Assembly (NCBI RefSeq): GCF_000801295.1
Contig: NZ_AP012978.1
Span: 310,001 to 374,000, forward strand
Length of the DNA: 64,000 nt
Direction: 5' to 3'
DNA from: an endosymbiont of unidentified scaly snail isolate Monju
Lineage (GTDB): Bacteria; Pseudomonadota; Gammaproteobacteria; Chromatiales; Chromatiaceae
The notes beneath the pieces are model-generated. The model was not told the origin of the DNA. It did no database searches and worked only from the letters and a program-made list of their open reading frames with translations. Every line of letters begins with the position of its first letter. Positions within the stretch are counted from its first letter, which is position 1. Of this stretch, positions 1 through 8,805 are shown in pieces. Both the position numbers and the translations under genes were made by a program.

Positions 1-2
1 AT

Positions 3-1160
3 CGCCTGCTCACCTTCGACATGGGCGGCACCTCGACCGATGTGGCGCTGATCGAGGGCGAGCTGGCGCTGACCAGCGAGGGGCGCATCGGTGACTGGCC
101 GGTGGCGGTGCCCATGATGGACATGCACACCATCGGCGCGGGGGGTGGCTCGATCGCCTGGCTCGACGAGGGCGGGATGCTGCAGGTGGGGCCGGCCTCG
201 GCGGGTGCCGATCCGGGGCCGGCCTGTTACGGACGCGGGGGCGAGCGGCCGACGGTGACCGACGCCAATCTGCTGCTGGGTCGTCTGCAGGCCGATGCCT
301 TCCTCGGTGGGGACATGGCGCTGGACCGGGGCGCGGCGGAGCGGGCCATGCGGCCGGTCGCCGAGGCGCTGGACGGGGATGTACTGACGGCGGCGCGCGC
401 GGTGATCGATGTGGCCAATGCGCACATGGCGCGCGCCTTGCGCGCCATCTCGATTCGCCGTGGCGTGGATACGCGGGGGCACCTGCTGGTCTCCTTCGGT
501 GGTGCGGGCGGGTTGCACGTGTGCGAACTGGCCGAGGCGCTGGATATGCGCCAGGCCATGGTGCCGGCACACGGCGGGGTGCTCTCGGCCCTGGGCATGC
601 TGGTGGCCCGGCCGGGGCGGCAGTTGTCGATCACCCTGATGCGCGATCTCGGCGAGGCGGATCTGCAGGCGGCGGTGACCGAGGCCCTGACACGCCTGCG
701 CGAGCGCGCGGCAGCCATGCTGGCGCCCGAAGGTATCGTGCTGGAGCGGGCCGAGGCCGTGGTGAGCGCCGATCTGCGCTATCGCGGCCAGTCGCATACC
801 CTCAACCTGCCCTGGACGGGGGCGGCGGACACGGCCGCGGCCTTTCACTCCCTGCATGCCGAGCGTTACGGTCATGCCCTCGACCAGCCGGTGGAGCTGG
901 TGACCCTGCGTCTGGCAGTGCGCGGCGAGGGCTGTGGTTTCCGGCTGCCGGACTGGCGAGCGGACGGCCGGCCCGATCCGCGGCCCGTGTCGGTGCCGGG
1001 GTGTGGCGAGGTGCCGCTCTACCGACGCGAGACCTTGCCGCCGGGCTTCGCCTTCGCCGGGCCGGCGATCGTGGCCGAGCAGGTGGCCACCACCTGGGTG
1101 GCGCCGGGCTGGCGCGCCCGGGTGGACGATTTCGGCAACCTGTTGTTGCAGCGTGACTAG
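3..1160 (+). CDS. hyuA: Hydantoinase/oxoprolinase family protein, C-terminal part (5' truncated by window)
   Basis: The reading frame is already open at base 3 and ends at the TAG at 1158-1160, leaving 385 residues. The visible part starts at the ATPase-like FDMGGTSTDVA motif, followed by the glycine-rich HTIGAGGGSIAW and GPACYGRGG motifs, which are characteristic of the HyuA/5-oxoprolinase alpha family. These enzymes hydrolyse cyclic amides (N-methylhydantoin, 5-oxoproline) in an ATP-dependent way, usually with a HyuB partner. The partner, if any, must lie upstream because the gene is followed by a repeat element. The true substrate cannot be told from sequence. The last base of the stop codon is also the first base of the inverted-repeat element that follows. 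Confidence 0.85.
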   Translation, partial: RLLTFDMGGTSTDVALIEGELALTSEGRIGDWPVAVPMMDMHTIGAGGGSIAWLDEGGMLQVGPASAGADPGPACYGRGGERPTVTDANLLLGRLQADAFLGGDMALDRGAAERAMRPVAEALDGDVLTAARAVIDVANAHMARALRAISIRRGVDTRGHLLVSFGGAGGLHVCELAEALDMRQAMVPAHGGVLSALGMLVARPGRQLSITLMRDLGEADLQAAVTEALTRLRERAAAMLAPEGIVLERAEAVVSADLRYRGQSHTLNLPWTGAADTAAAFHSLHAERYGHALDQPVELVTLRLAVRGEGCGFRLPDWRADGRPDPRPVSVPGCGEVPLYRRETLPPGFAFAGPAIVAEQVATTWVAPGWRARVDDFGNLLLQRD

Positions 1161-1323
1161 GAGCCTGTCGGACTTAGGATGAATCGGCTGCAAATCCGCC
1201 ATGAATCATCATCTCAGCTTATTGTCCTCGTTAAATAGGGCCGGCTATTCGCCTCGGCCGATAAACTGAGCTGATAATCCCTGTCGAATTTTCGCGTCGA
1301 TCCCCCTAAGTCCGACAGGCTCC
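1160..1323. mobile_element. 164-bp MITE-like element with 19-bp perfect terminal inverted repeats
   Basis: The ends GGAGCCTGTCGGACTTAGG (1160-1178) and its exact reverse complement (1305-1323) enclose about 126 bp with no coding capacity. The interior is also partly palindromic: TCTCAGCTTAT near the left pairs loosely with ATAAACTGAG on the right. Size, perfect ends and lack of a gene fit a miniature inverted-repeat transposable element mobilised in trans. No target-site duplication is obvious. The left end overlaps the stop codon of the upstream gene. Confidence 0.7.
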
Positions 1324-1358
1324 CAGCCCGGGAGGCGGCGTTCGTTTCGTGCGGGGGT

Positions 1359-1515
1359 GTTCACCACAAAGGACACAAAGTGCACAAAGGTTTTTGGTTC
1401 TGAGGTCGAGCAGGTCGAACGTCCCCGGGAGGCATCACGAGAGACGCAGGGCGTCTGTTGCTCACCGTGCAGCGAACGCCTTCGTGTGCTTTGTGTTCTT
1501 CGTGGTTTCCCCTTG
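1359..1515. repeat. Intergenic inverted repeat of the CACAAAG/CACGAAG type
   Basis: Left arm at about 1359-1388 is a run of related units (CACCACAAAGGACACAAAG and so on). The right arm at about 1482-1513, read on the other strand, is CCACGAAGAACACAAAGCAC. The arms flank about 95 bp. This kind of imperfect repeat is common between genes in many proteobacterial genomes. A fragment with the same flavour (CACCACAGAGGGCACAGAG) occurs at about 40421-40439. The short open frames across it look spurious. Confidence 0.55.
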
Positions 1516-1550
1516 CGCCGATCTGCCCGGCTGAAGCGATCGAAGCGTCC

Positions 1551-2804
1551 TCAGTGCAGCGCGTCGAGGACGGCGAAGGCCTGTTCGCTGGCGGCAAGGA
1601 AGGTGTCCATCAGGCTGTTGTCGTCGAGTTGCAGACGTGAGTCCTTGGGCAGGGGGGTGCCCGCCTCCAGCGCCAGCGCGGCGCGCAGCAGCAGGCCGTG
1701 TTCGCCCTCGTGGTGGCTGATGGCACGCTGGATCTCGGGTGGCAGTGGCAGTTCCTGCACGGCCTGTGCCATGGGCAGTGACAGCAGGCCGTCGAGGATG
1801 GACAGCAGGCCCATGGTGTAGCCGGTGTCGGGTCGGCCGATGCCGCTCTGCCGCGAGAGGCGTTCGCACAGGGCGGCACGGAACAGGCCCAGGTGCAGCA
1901 GTTCCGAGGGCGCATGGTCCACGCCGGCCATCACGAACAGACTGGCCCAGGCGCGGACGCGTTGCAGGCCCAGCAGCACCACCGCCTGGTGGATGGAATC
2001 GACCTGCCGGCTCAGGCCCACCGCCGCGGAGTTGATCAGGCGCAGCATCTTGTAGCTCAGGGCCGGGTCCTGGGCGATGAGTTCCGCGATCTGTTCGATC
2101 TCGACCTGGGGGTCGTTGAGCTGGGCGAGCAGGCGTATCACCACCAGGTGGGACTCGGGCAGGCGATCCTCGCGGATCACCTCGGGGCGGGCGAAGAAAT
2201 AGCCCTGGAACAGCTCGAAGCCGCACTCGAGCAGGAAGCGATACTGCTCCCGGGTCTCGACCTTTTCTGCCAGCAGGGTGAGGCCGCGCTCGCGCAGCGG
2301 GGCGGTCCGGTGCGGCATCTCCGCCAGACTTTGTTCGGTGATTTCCACCTTGACGATGTCCACCCAGGGCAGCAGGGGTTGCCAACGCTGTTCGAACAGG
2401 TAGTCGTCCAGCGCGACCCGGTAGCCCTGGTCGTGCAGCTGTCGCACGGCCTCGATCAGACGATCGTCCACCGGGATGTCTTCCAGTACTTCCAGCACCA
2501 CGGCATCGGGCTGGAAAGGGAGGTGTGGCATCTCGGTGAAGAAGTTCCGGGTCAGGTTCAGGAAGGCGGGCTTGCCGCCGGTGAGGCGATCGAAGCCGAT
2601 CTCGATGAAGGCGTTGAGGATGGTGCTGGAGGTCGCGTTGTCGCCGTCAATCGAGGTGCAGCGGTTGCCGCTGTCGGCGCTGCGGAACAGCAGCTCGTAG
2701 CCGAAGACCTCGAGTTGCCGGTCGAAGATGGCCTGGCGACCGACGCGTACCGAGGCCGGAGGTGCATCCGCCGGTGACGGGGGGGCTGGGGCTGGAAGCA
2801 TCAT
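1551..2804 (-). CDS. EAL-HDOD signalling protein (YuxH-like)
   Basis: About 417 residues: an N-terminal EAL-type domain (GRQAIFDRQLEVFGYELLFR, NLTRNFF, VLEVLED, ALDDY, AEKVET, FQGYFFARP), then a C-terminal HDOD domain. The usual EAL signature reads ELL and the DDFG motif reads DDY, although the conserved Glu, Asn, Asp-Asp, Lys and Gln positions are largely kept. Cyclic-di-GMP hydrolysis is therefore uncertain, and many relatives act as regulators. The start was placed at the ATG-ATG pair close to the first conserved block; an ATG at 2828 in frame is possible, and longer starts are not conserved-looking. It stands alone and is transcribed towards the repeats at 1160-1515. Confidence 0.85.
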   Translation of the reverse strand: MMLPAPAPPSPADAPPASVRVGRQAIFDRQLEVFGYELLFRSADSGNRCTSIDGDNATSSTILNAFIEIGFDRLTGGKPAFLNLTRNFFTEMPHLPFQPDAVVLEVLEDIPVDDRLIEAVRQLHDQGYRVALDDYLFEQRWQPLLPWVDIVKVEITEQSLAEMPHRTAPLRERGLTLLAEKVETREQYRFLLECGFELFQGYFFARPEVIREDRLPESHLVVIRLLAQLNDPQVEIEQIAELIAQDPALSYKMLRLINSAAVGLSRQVDSIHQAVVLLGLQRVRAWASLFVMAGVDHAPSELLHLGLFRAALCERLSRQSGIGRPDTGYTMGLLSILDGLLSLPMAQAVQELPLPPEIQRAISHHEGEHGLLLRAALALEAGTPLPKDSRLQLDDNSLMDTFLAASEQAFAVLDALH

Positions 2805-3169
2805 TCGACATGCGAAAAGTGACGGCATGTCGGCCGGGATCTTTAGGACAGTTCTGAACACGTGTTGTATCCCCCTCCTCGCATGTCGGATGTCCGGGGG
2901 GGGAGTGTTGGTCTGGATGACTCCTTCGGGCCTCCTTCGCAAGCGAGCGGAGGATTCGACCAGAATCCCTTTGGGCGCAGGCCGGAAATTGGTGAAATAC
3001 CGGCGACAGTGTCCGGGAATCAGGTTCCTCCACGGTTGGGCCGCTATACTGGATAGGCTGGTCTGTCTGAAAACGGCTGGCAGTTCTTTTTGTCATTTCG
3101 AATCTCTGCACCGTTTCCGGCGACGGGTTCCCGCGCCGCTTCTGCTGGCGAGGTTCTCTTGGAGCTCTC
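2805..3169. other. Divergent intergenic region between the EAL-HDOD gene and the desaturase
   Basis: This 365-base region has no convincing gene. It lies between two divergently transcribed genes, so both promoters should be here. A TATACT hexamer at about 3049 could be a -10 box for the desaturase, but no good -35 is visible. No terminator or structured RNA was recognised. Confidence 0.4.
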
Positions 3170-4285
3170 ATGATCGAAGGCCTTTTGCAACTGTCCTGGT
3201 GGCAGTTGATCCTGGCAACCCTGACGATGAGCCATGTCACCATCGTTGCGGTCACCGTCTACCTGCATCGCGCTCAGGCGCATCGCGCGCTCACCCTGCA
3301 CCCCCTGGTGGCGCATTTCTTCCGTTTCTGGCTGTGGCTGACCACCGGCATGGTGACCGGTGAGTGGGTGGCCGTGCATCGCTACCACCACGCCCGTTGC
3401 GAGACCGAGGACGACCCGCACAGCCCGCAGGTCAAGGGTATTCGCAAGGTGCTCTGGCAAGGCGTCGAGCTGTATCGCAAGGCGATCGCCGACCAGGGTC
3501 TGATCGAGCGCTTCTCGCACGGTACCCCCGACGACTGGCTCGAGCGCCATGTCTACCGCCGATGCTCGCTGGGCATCAGTCTGATGCTGGTGATCGATCT
3601 GGTACTGTTCGGTGCGGCCGGACTGGCGGTGTGGGCGGTGCAGATGGCCTGGATACCCTTCTGGGCCGCCGGGGTCATCAATGGTCTGGGGCACTGGTGG
3701 GGCTATCGCAACTTCGCCTCGCCGGACGCCGCGACCAACATCTCGCCCTGGGGCATCCTCATCGGCGGCGAGGAACTGCACAACAATCACCATGCCTTCC
3801 CCAGCTCGGTCAGGCTGTCGGCGCGCTGGTTCGAGTTCGACATCGGCTGGTTCTACATCCGTCTGCTGTCCCTGCTGGGAATGGCGCGGATTCGGCGGGT
3901 TGCGCTCCGGCCACTGCTGGATGCCGGCAAGGCCCATGTCGATACCGAGACCGTGAAGGCCGTGGTAGTGCACAGCATGTACGTGCTGGCCGACTATGCC
4001 CAGCAGGTGATCCGCCCGGTGGCCCGCGCGGAGCTGTGCCGGTCGGAGCGGCATTGTCGGCGGCTGGCGCGCCAGGCGTGGCGCCAGCTTGGCACAGATG
4101 GCGCGCGGTTGGACGCAGCGGCGCGCGAGCGCCTGCAGGGGATATGGGGCCGTTCGGCGGCCAGCCAGGAGGTGTTGCTCGAATCCTTGCAGCAGTGGTG
4201 TCGCGAGGCCGAGGCCAGCGGCATCCGCGCCTTGCAGGAGTTCGCCGAGCGGGTGCGCAGCTATCGCCCGGCGGTCGCTGTCTGA
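3170..4285 (+). CDS. Membrane fatty-acid (acyl-CoA delta-9 type) desaturase
   Basis: 371 residues. The three histidine boxes of the membrane di-iron desaturases are present: HRAQAH (33-38), HRYHH (70-74) and EELHNNHH (201-208), with GHWWGYRNF at about 174 and hydrophobic segments between. The enzyme should introduce a double bond into saturated acyl chains in the inner membrane using O2 and an electron donor. The C-terminal 130 residues (from about 240) are charged, largely helical-looking and extend beyond the catalytic core. The ATG follows TTGGAG at suitable distance. It is followed by a strong bidirectional terminator, so the gene appears monocistronic. Confidence 0.88.
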   Translation: MIEGLLQLSWWQLILATLTMSHVTIVAVTVYLHRAQAHRALTLHPLVAHFFRFWLWLTTGMVTGEWVAVHRYHHARCETEDDPHSPQVKGIRKVLWQGVELYRKAIADQGLIERFSHGTPDDWLERHVYRRCSLGISLMLVIDLVLFGAAGLAVWAVQMAWIPFWAAGVINGLGHWWGYRNFASPDAATNISPWGILIGGEELHNNHHAFPSSVRLSARWFEFDIGWFYIRLLSLLGMARIRRVALRPLLDAGKAHVDTETVKAVVVHSMYVLADYAQQVIRPVARAELCRSERHCRRLARQAWRQLGTDGARLDAAARERLQGIWGRSAASQEVLLESLQQWCREAEASGIRALQEFAERVRSYRPAVAV

Positions 4286-4303
4286 TCCCTGCTGGTCCCC
4301 CAG

Positions 4304-4340
4304 GCAACAAAAAACCCGCCATTGGCGGGTTTTTTGTTGC
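4304..4340. terminator. Bidirectional intrinsic terminator
   Basis: A perfect 17-bp inverted repeat (4304-4320 and 4324-4340) with a GC core (CCCGCC/GGCGGG) and A6/T6 tracts on both sides. It serves the desaturase on the + strand and rpmB-rpmG on the - strand. Confidence 0.92.
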
Positions 4341-4360
4341 GAGCGGTGTGCAAGGACGGA

Positions 4361-4528
4361 TTACTTGATCTTGCCTTCCTTGTAGATCACGTGCTTGCGG
4401 ATGACGGGGTCGTACTTCTTGATCTCGAACTTGCCCGTCATGGTGCGCTTGTTCTTGGTGGTGGTATAGAAGTGACCGGTGCCTGCGCTCGAATTGAGCC
4501 GGATCTTTTCACGAACTGCCTTGGCCAT
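4361..4528 (-). CDS. rpmG: 50S ribosomal protein L33
   Basis: 55 residues, the usual length of bacterial L33. The sequence begins [20 protein letters not shown] and ends with a lysine-rich tail; it has the family's [12 protein letters not shown] and [10 protein letters not shown] blocks. It is the cysteine-free (zinc-independent) form. It binds 23S rRNA in the large subunit near the E site. It lies 11 bp downstream of rpmB in the conserved rpmB-rpmG operon and ends just before the shared terminator at 4304-4340. Confidence 0.97.
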   Translation of the reverse strand: MAKAVREKIRLNSSAGTGHFYTTTKNKRTMTGKFEIKKYDPVIRKHVIYKEGKIK

Positions 4529-4539
4529 GGTGTTGCTCC

Positions 4540-4776
4540 TCAGACCTTCTCGCCACGTGCGCGCAGCTCGGCGAGCACGGCGTCGATGCCTTTCTTGTCG
4601 ATGATGCGCATGCCGGCGGCGGAGACCCGCAGGCGAACGAAGCGTTGCTCGCTCTCCACCCAGAAACGATGGTAGTGGAGGTTCGGCAGGAAGCGGCGCC
4701 GCGTCTTGCGGTGCGAGTGAGACACGTTGTTGCCGGTCATCGGCCGCTTGCCCGTTACCTGACAGACTTTGGACAT
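4540..4776 (-). CDS. rpmB: 50S ribosomal protein L28
   Basis: 78 residues, matching the family length. It has the L28 signature [27 protein letters not shown] and a C-terminal [15 protein letters not shown] block. It is a structural protein of the large ribosomal subunit. It is the first gene of the rpmB-rpmG operon, with a good sigma-70 promoter upstream at 4845-4873. Confidence 0.97.
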   Translation of the reverse strand: MSKVCQVTGKRPMTGNNVSHSHRKTRRRFLPNLHYHRFWVESEQRFVRLRVSAAGMRIIDKKGIDAVLAELRARGEKV

Positions 4777-4844
4777 GGTCGGAGCCCCAAAAATGCGGTT
4801 GATTTCATCGCCCCGAAACGCGGGGGCGGGCTGAAAGGCGCGTA

Positions 4845-4873
4845 TTTATAACAGAAGGCCGGGGCGCGGGCAA
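4845..4873 (-). promoter_or_regulatory. Sigma-70-type promoter of rpmB-rpmG
   Basis: On the minus strand TTGCCC (4873-4868), a 17-bp spacer and TATAAA (4850-4845) form a near-consensus promoter. The predicted start site is about 60 bp upstream of the rpmB ATG. Confidence 0.7.
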
Positions 4874-4998
4874 GCGCAATCGGTCGTTCAGGCGCCCACG
4901 GCCGAAAAGCCGGGCCGGTCCCGCCTCACGTGGCCAGGCGGTTCGGCTGATCGGAATACAGCATTCATGATGCCGGGGTCGGCGATTCGAGTCTGCCC

Positions 4999-6270
4999 CT
5001 AACGGTCATCTCCCCGGAAGTCGCCCCCTCCGGGTGGCTTTTTCGTGCCCGAAATCCCGGTCTCGCCGGAGTCTGCCGGCCGGTCCCCATGGCAGAGCAT
5101 CTTCAACAGGAAGGGCGGGATCAGCGTGGTGAAGGCGATCACCATGATCATGCCCGCGTAGACGGAATCGTCGAAGATGCCGCTGGTGCGGCCCAGCTCG
5201 GCGAAGATCAGTCCCACCTCGCCCCGGGGAATCATGGCGACGCCGATGATGATGCGTTGGCGCAACGGCTCCCGAATGAGCAGGGCGCCGCCGAACTTGC
5301 CGGCCACTGCCACCAGGAGGGAGAGGAAGAAAAAGGCCCAGATGAAGGCGGAATTCCAGTCCACCTCGTGCAGGTTGAGCGACAGCCCGACGGTGACGAA
5401 GAAGATGGGGGTGAAGAGCTGGATGATGGGCCGCATCTGCGCCTCGATGCGCGTGGAGAATTCGGGCTGGGTGCGCAGGGCGATGCCGAAGGGGAGGAAG
5501 AAGCGACGCGAGAGCGCAAGTCCTGCGGCGAAGCCGCCGAGCAGTTCCGGCGCCCCCATGGCGTGGGCCAGCCAGGCGAAGAAGAGTACCAGTGACACGA
5601 TGGCGGTGGGGATCAGTCCCGGCAGGTCGCTGGCGGTATCCACGTGGCGGATGAGGACGGAAATGAGCCGGGCGGCCACCGGTGCGATGAGGAAGAAGAG
5701 CAGGATGAAGAGCAGTACCTTGCCGGTGTTGCCCAGGGTGATGCCGCCGGCCACCGAGAACTCGTAGAGCAGGCCCAGCAATACCACGCCGAGCACGTCG
5801 TCCAGCACCGCTGCGCCCAGCACGATCTGCCCCACGCGGCTGCTGCGCTGACCCAGGTCGATGAGCACCCGCATGGTGATGCCGATGCTGGTGGCGGTGA
5901 GGGTTCCGCCCACGAAGAGGGAGACCAGGGTGGGGAGGCCGAACGCCAGTTTGGCAAGCAGGAAGCCCAGCACGAAAGGCAGGGTGAATCCGGCCAGTGC
6001 CACCAGTACGGAGCTTCTTCCGGTGTTGATCAGCTTGTGGATATCCGTTTCCAGACCGACCTCGAAGAGCAGCAGCAGGATGCCGATCTCGGCGAGAAAA
6101 CGGATGGTCTCTTCGGGGTGGATGATGCCCAGCAGGCTGGGCCCGAGCACGATCCCGGCGGTCAGTTCCCCGATGACGGCCGGTGCACCGAAGTGGACGG
6201 CGATCTCGGCGCACACCCGGGCCGTGATCAGGATGACCAGCAGATAGAGAAAGAAGGTGGAAGTGTCCAT
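4999..6270 (-). CDS. Cation:proton antiporter (CPA2 family)
   Basis: 423 residues, with about a dozen hydrophobic segments in a Na+/H+ exchanger fold. VIGELTAGIVLGPSLLG near the start and the paired aspartates of AAVLDDVLG are typical of CPA2 exchangers; a DD pair points to an electrogenic NapA-like mechanism. MIPRGEVGLIFAELG is the conserved C-terminal helix. There is no RCK/TrkA-N domain, so it is not a complete Kef-type channel. It would exchange Na+ or K+ for H+ across the inner membrane. The start was set at the ATG before the first membrane helix; longer in-frame starts add non-hydrophobic, arginine-rich sequence. It is not in an operon with its neighbours. Confidence 0.88.
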   Translation of the reverse strand: MDTSTFFLYLLVILITARVCAEIAVHFGAPAVIGELTAGIVLGPSLLGIIHPEETIRFLAEIGILLLLFEVGLETDIHKLINTGRSSVLVALAGFTLPFVLGFLLAKLAFGLPTLVSLFVGGTLTATSIGITMRVLIDLGQRSSRVGQIVLGAAVLDDVLGVVLLGLLYEFSVAGGITLGNTGKVLLFILLFFLIAPVAARLISVLIRHVDTASDLPGLIPTAIVSLVLFFAWLAHAMGAPELLGGFAAGLALSRRFFLPFGIALRTQPEFSTRIEAQMRPIIQLFTPIFFVTVGLSLNLHEVDWNSAFIWAFFFLSLLVAVAGKFGGALLIREPLRQRIIIGVAMIPRGEVGLIFAELGRTSGIFDDSVYAGMIMVIAFTTLIPPFLLKMLCHGDRPADSGETGISGTKKPPGGGDFRGDDR

Positions 6271-6545
6271 CTTCGTTCGAGGATAACACCGGCTCAGTGC
6301 AGCTGCTGCCTGATCGGCCAGTTGCCGGGAGGTCAGTCCCGCGGGGCCGGGGTCCGGATGGCGGTGGGGCCGGCGCTTGACCTGGTGTATCGGCAGGCCA
6401 GGTGGCATGGCTGCCTCTCGCTGTCGGAGTTGTGTTGGCGATCTGCTGGATGCGCTCCCGTCACGGGCTCACGGTCGGTCTCTGCTCTCCGTCGGAACCG
6501 GGCAAAGGGGGCATTACGGGCTGGGGGCAACAGCGCAGTTGGTCC

Positions 6546-7220
6546 TCAGATCCAGCCGCGTTGTGCCAGCGAGCAGTGTTCGCTGTCGCCGATCACGATG
6601 TGGTCGAGCACGCGCACGTCGATCAGAGCCAGGGCGTCGCGCAGGCGCAGGGTGATCTGGCGGTCGGCCTCGCTGGGTTCGGCGACCCCCGAGGGATGGT
6701 TGTGGCTGAGGATTACCGCCGCGGCATTGTGTACCAGGGCGCGTCGCACCACCTCGCGCGGGTAGACGCTGGCGCCGTCTATGGTGCCGCGGAACAGCTC
6801 CTCGAAGGCGATCAGGCGGTGCCGGTTGTCGAGGAACAGTACCGCGAAGCATTCGCTCGGGGAGTCGCCCAGGCGGGCCTGCAGGTAGTCGACGCACTTC
6901 TCCGGTGCGTCGATGGTTGCCCCGCGCCGCAGGCGCTCGCCGATGTGCCGCCGGCTCATCTCCAGCACCGCCTGCAGCTGGGCATACTTGGCATCGCCCA
7001 ATCCCGGTGCGGCGCAGAAGTCGTGTCGCGAGGCGTTGAGCAGTGTGCGCAGACTGCCGAAACGTGTCAGCAGTGCGCGCGCCAGGTCCACCGCACTGCG
7101 CCCCTTGACCCCGGTGCGCAGGAAGATCGCCAGTAGCTCGGCGTCGCTGAGCGCGCCCGCGCCATGCGCCAGCAATTTTTCGCGTGGCCGCTCGTCGGCA
7201 GGCCAGTCTCGTATGCTCAT
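6546..7220 (-). CDS. radC: RadC family protein (JAB/MPN domain)
   Basis: 224 residues, the family's standard length. The N-terminal half contains helix-hairpin-helix-like sequence ([13 protein letters not shown]). The C-terminal half carries the JAMM metal-binding motif SHNHPSG followed by E and D (H173, H175, D186), which binds zinc in related deubiquitinases. The biochemical function of RadC remains unsettled despite its name. It often lies next to coaBC, and here the coaBC gene is divergent, separated by two inverted-repeat elements. Confidence 0.93.
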   Translation of the reverse strand: MSIRDWPADERPREKLLAHGAGALSDAELLAIFLRTGVKGRSAVDLARALLTRFGSLRTLLNASRHDFCAAPGLGDAKYAQLQAVLEMSRRHIGERLRRGATIDAPEKCVDYLQARLGDSPSECFAVLFLDNRHRLIAFEELFRGTIDGASVYPREVVRRALVHNAAAVILSHNHPSGVAEPSEADRQITLRLRDALALIDVRVLDHIVIGDSEHCSLAQRGWI

Positions 7221-7259
7221 GGTCTCGTCCTTGAAAGCCGATGAGGTGGATGGATTTTA

Positions 7260-7417
7260 TTAACCCGGCCCCCATCTATGCCACCCTCAGCCACCACGAG
7301 CGTGCCCGTGGACGTCGTTGCCGCACCTCGACAGGGAATGACCCTGCCTTCGGCGCGGCGCCTCGCCACGGTCGCGCTCGTGGTGGCTGAGGGTGGCATA
7401 GATGGGGGCCGGGTTAA
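7260..7417. repeat. 158-bp element with 43-bp perfect inverted repeats
   Basis: Bases 7260-7302 and 7375-7417 are exact reverse complements over 43 bp, with a 72-bp loop. The arms begin TTAACCCGGCCCCCATC. The perfect identity of such long arms points to recent insertion or active gene conversion. It could be a miniature mobile element or a very strong cruciform/hairpin. It abuts the short dispersed element that begins at 7419, two bases away. Open frames read through the arms on both strands are taken as spurious. Confidence 0.8.
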
Positions 7418-7418
7418 T

Positions 7419-7483
7419 AGCCCGAATATTCCACCGGCCGAACCAGGTTTGAAGTCCAGGATGCCGGTGAAGCCTCCGGGCAG
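7419..7483. mobile_element. Short (about 65-bp) derivative of the ~260-bp dispersed element
   Basis: The left end AGCCCGAATATTCCACCGG closely matches the ends of the two full copies at 22695 and 49850. The right end, read in reverse, is TGCCCGGAGGCTTCACCGG. The internal GTTTGAAGTCCAGGATGCCGG matches the left interior of the copy at 22695. It therefore looks like an internally deleted copy. Confidence 0.6.
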
Positions 7484-7572
7484 GCCCGCCGGTCTGTTGG
7501 TGGACAGGGCGCGAAAGAGAACCGGAACGGGGTGCATGGCACGCCGGGGGGGCAGCAAGTACACTTGGGCAC

Positions 7573-8805
7573 ATGACCGTGAGTAATCACTTTCGACTGT
7601 GTGCCCGGCGCATCCTGCTGGGCGTGACCGGGGGCATCGCCGCCTACAAGGCCGCCGAGCTGGCGCGTCTGCTGGTGCGTGCCGGGGCCGAGGTTCAGGT
7701 GGTGATGACCGAGGCGGCGGGCGCCTTCATCGGCGAACTGACCTTCCAGGCGATCACGGGGCGGCCGGTGCGTCAGGCGCTGTTCGATCCCACGCACGAG
7801 GCGGCCATGGGACACATCGAGCTGGCGCGCTGGGCCGAGCTGATCCTGGTGGTGCCGGCGAGTGCCGACTTCCTGGCACGCCTGCACGCCGGCCTGGCCG
7901 ACGATCTGCTGTCCACCCTGTGCCTGGCCAGCGAGGCGCCGCTGGCGGTGGCGCCGGCCATGAACCAGAATATGTGGAGACACCCGGCGACGACCGCCAA
8001 CGTCGAGGCCTTGTGCGCACGCGGCGTGCGGGTCTGGGGGCCGGCCGAGGGAGAGCAGGCCTGCGGCGACCAGGGGCCGGGTCGCCTGCTCGAACCGGCC
8101 GAGCTGCTGGCACGGGTCGGCGAGCTGTTCGGGCGGGGGCGCCTGGGTGGGCGCAAGGCGGTGGTCACCGCCGGTCCCACACGCGAACCGCTCGATCCGG
8201 TACGCTTTCTCGGCAACCGGAGTTCGGGCAAGATGGGCTATGCGGTGGCCGAGGCCCTGCTGCGCGAGGGGGCGGAAGTGATCCTGGTCAGTGGTCCGGT
8301 GAGCCTGGCTGCGCCGCCGGGGGTGCGCCTTGTCCCGGTGGAGACGGCGCTGGCGATGCGCGAGGCCGTACTCGAGGCGGTGGCCGGGGCCGATCTGTTC
8401 GTGGCCTGCGCGGCGGTCGCCGACTATCGTCCGCGCGAGGTGGCGGACCACAAGATAAAGAAGACCGAAGAGACCTTGCAGGTCGGGCTGGTGAAAAATC
8501 CCGATATCCTGCGTGAAGTGGCGGCCCTGCCGGATCGTCCCTTCTGCGTGGGCTTTGCCGCGGAGACCGAGGCGCTGGCCGGGCAGGCGGAAGCCAAGCG
8601 GCAGGCCAAGGGGATCGACATGATCGCCGCCAACCAGGTTGGCGAGGGCGAAGGGTTCGAGGTCGACGACAATGCGCTGCTGGTGCTCTGGGAAGGGGGA
8701 CGTCTCGAACTACCCCGGCAGCCGAAAACCCGACTGGCCGAGCGACTGGTCTCGGTGATTGCGGAGAGGATGGATGCACAGGCTACAATTGAAGATCCTC
8801 GATGA
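7573..8805 (+). CDS. coaBC: Bifunctional phosphopantothenoylcysteine decarboxylase/phosphopantothenate-cysteine ligase
   Basis: 410 residues, full length. The N-terminal CoaC flavoprotein part has [14 protein letters not shown], the catalytic histidine in [11 protein letters not shown] (H81) and the substrate-clamp cysteine in GEQACGDQG. The C-terminal CoaB part has [15 protein letters not shown] and AAVADYRP. It catalyses two successive steps from 4'-phosphopantothenate to 4'-phosphopantetheine in CoA synthesis. A TACACT hexamer ends only 7 bases before the ATG, so the transcript may be nearly leaderless. It overlaps dut by 32 bp, which suggests coupled translation. Confidence 0.96.
   Translation: MTVSNHFRLCARRILLGVTGGIAAYKAAELARLLVRAGAEVQVVMTEAAGAFIGELTFQAITGRPVRQALFDPTHEAAMGHIELARWAELILVVPASADFLARLHAGLADDLLSTLCLASEAPLAVAPAMNQNMWRHPATTANVEALCARGVRVWGPAEGEQACGDQGPGRLLEPAELLARVGELFGRGRLGGRKAVVTAGPTREPLDPVRFLGNRSSGKMGYAVAEALLREGAEVILVSGPVSLAAPPGVRLVPVETALAMREAVLEAVAGADLFVACAAVADYRPREVADHKIKKTEETLQVGLVKNPDILREVAALPDRPFCVGFAAETEALAGQAEAKRQAKGIDMIAANQVGEGEGFEVDDNALLVLWEGGRLELPRQPKTRLAERLVSVIAERMDAQATIEDPR

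Noticed and set aside
1349-1821. Short open frames over the CACAAAG-type repeat
   Set aside because: They consist of repeat-derived sequence (PQRTQSAQRF, FVCFVFFV) commonly misannotated in such elements, or are shadows of the EAL-HDOD gene.
7217-7586. Open frames on both strands over the 43-bp inverted repeat
   Set aside because: The same peptide appears on each strand because the arms are palindromic; no ribosome-binding site or family match.
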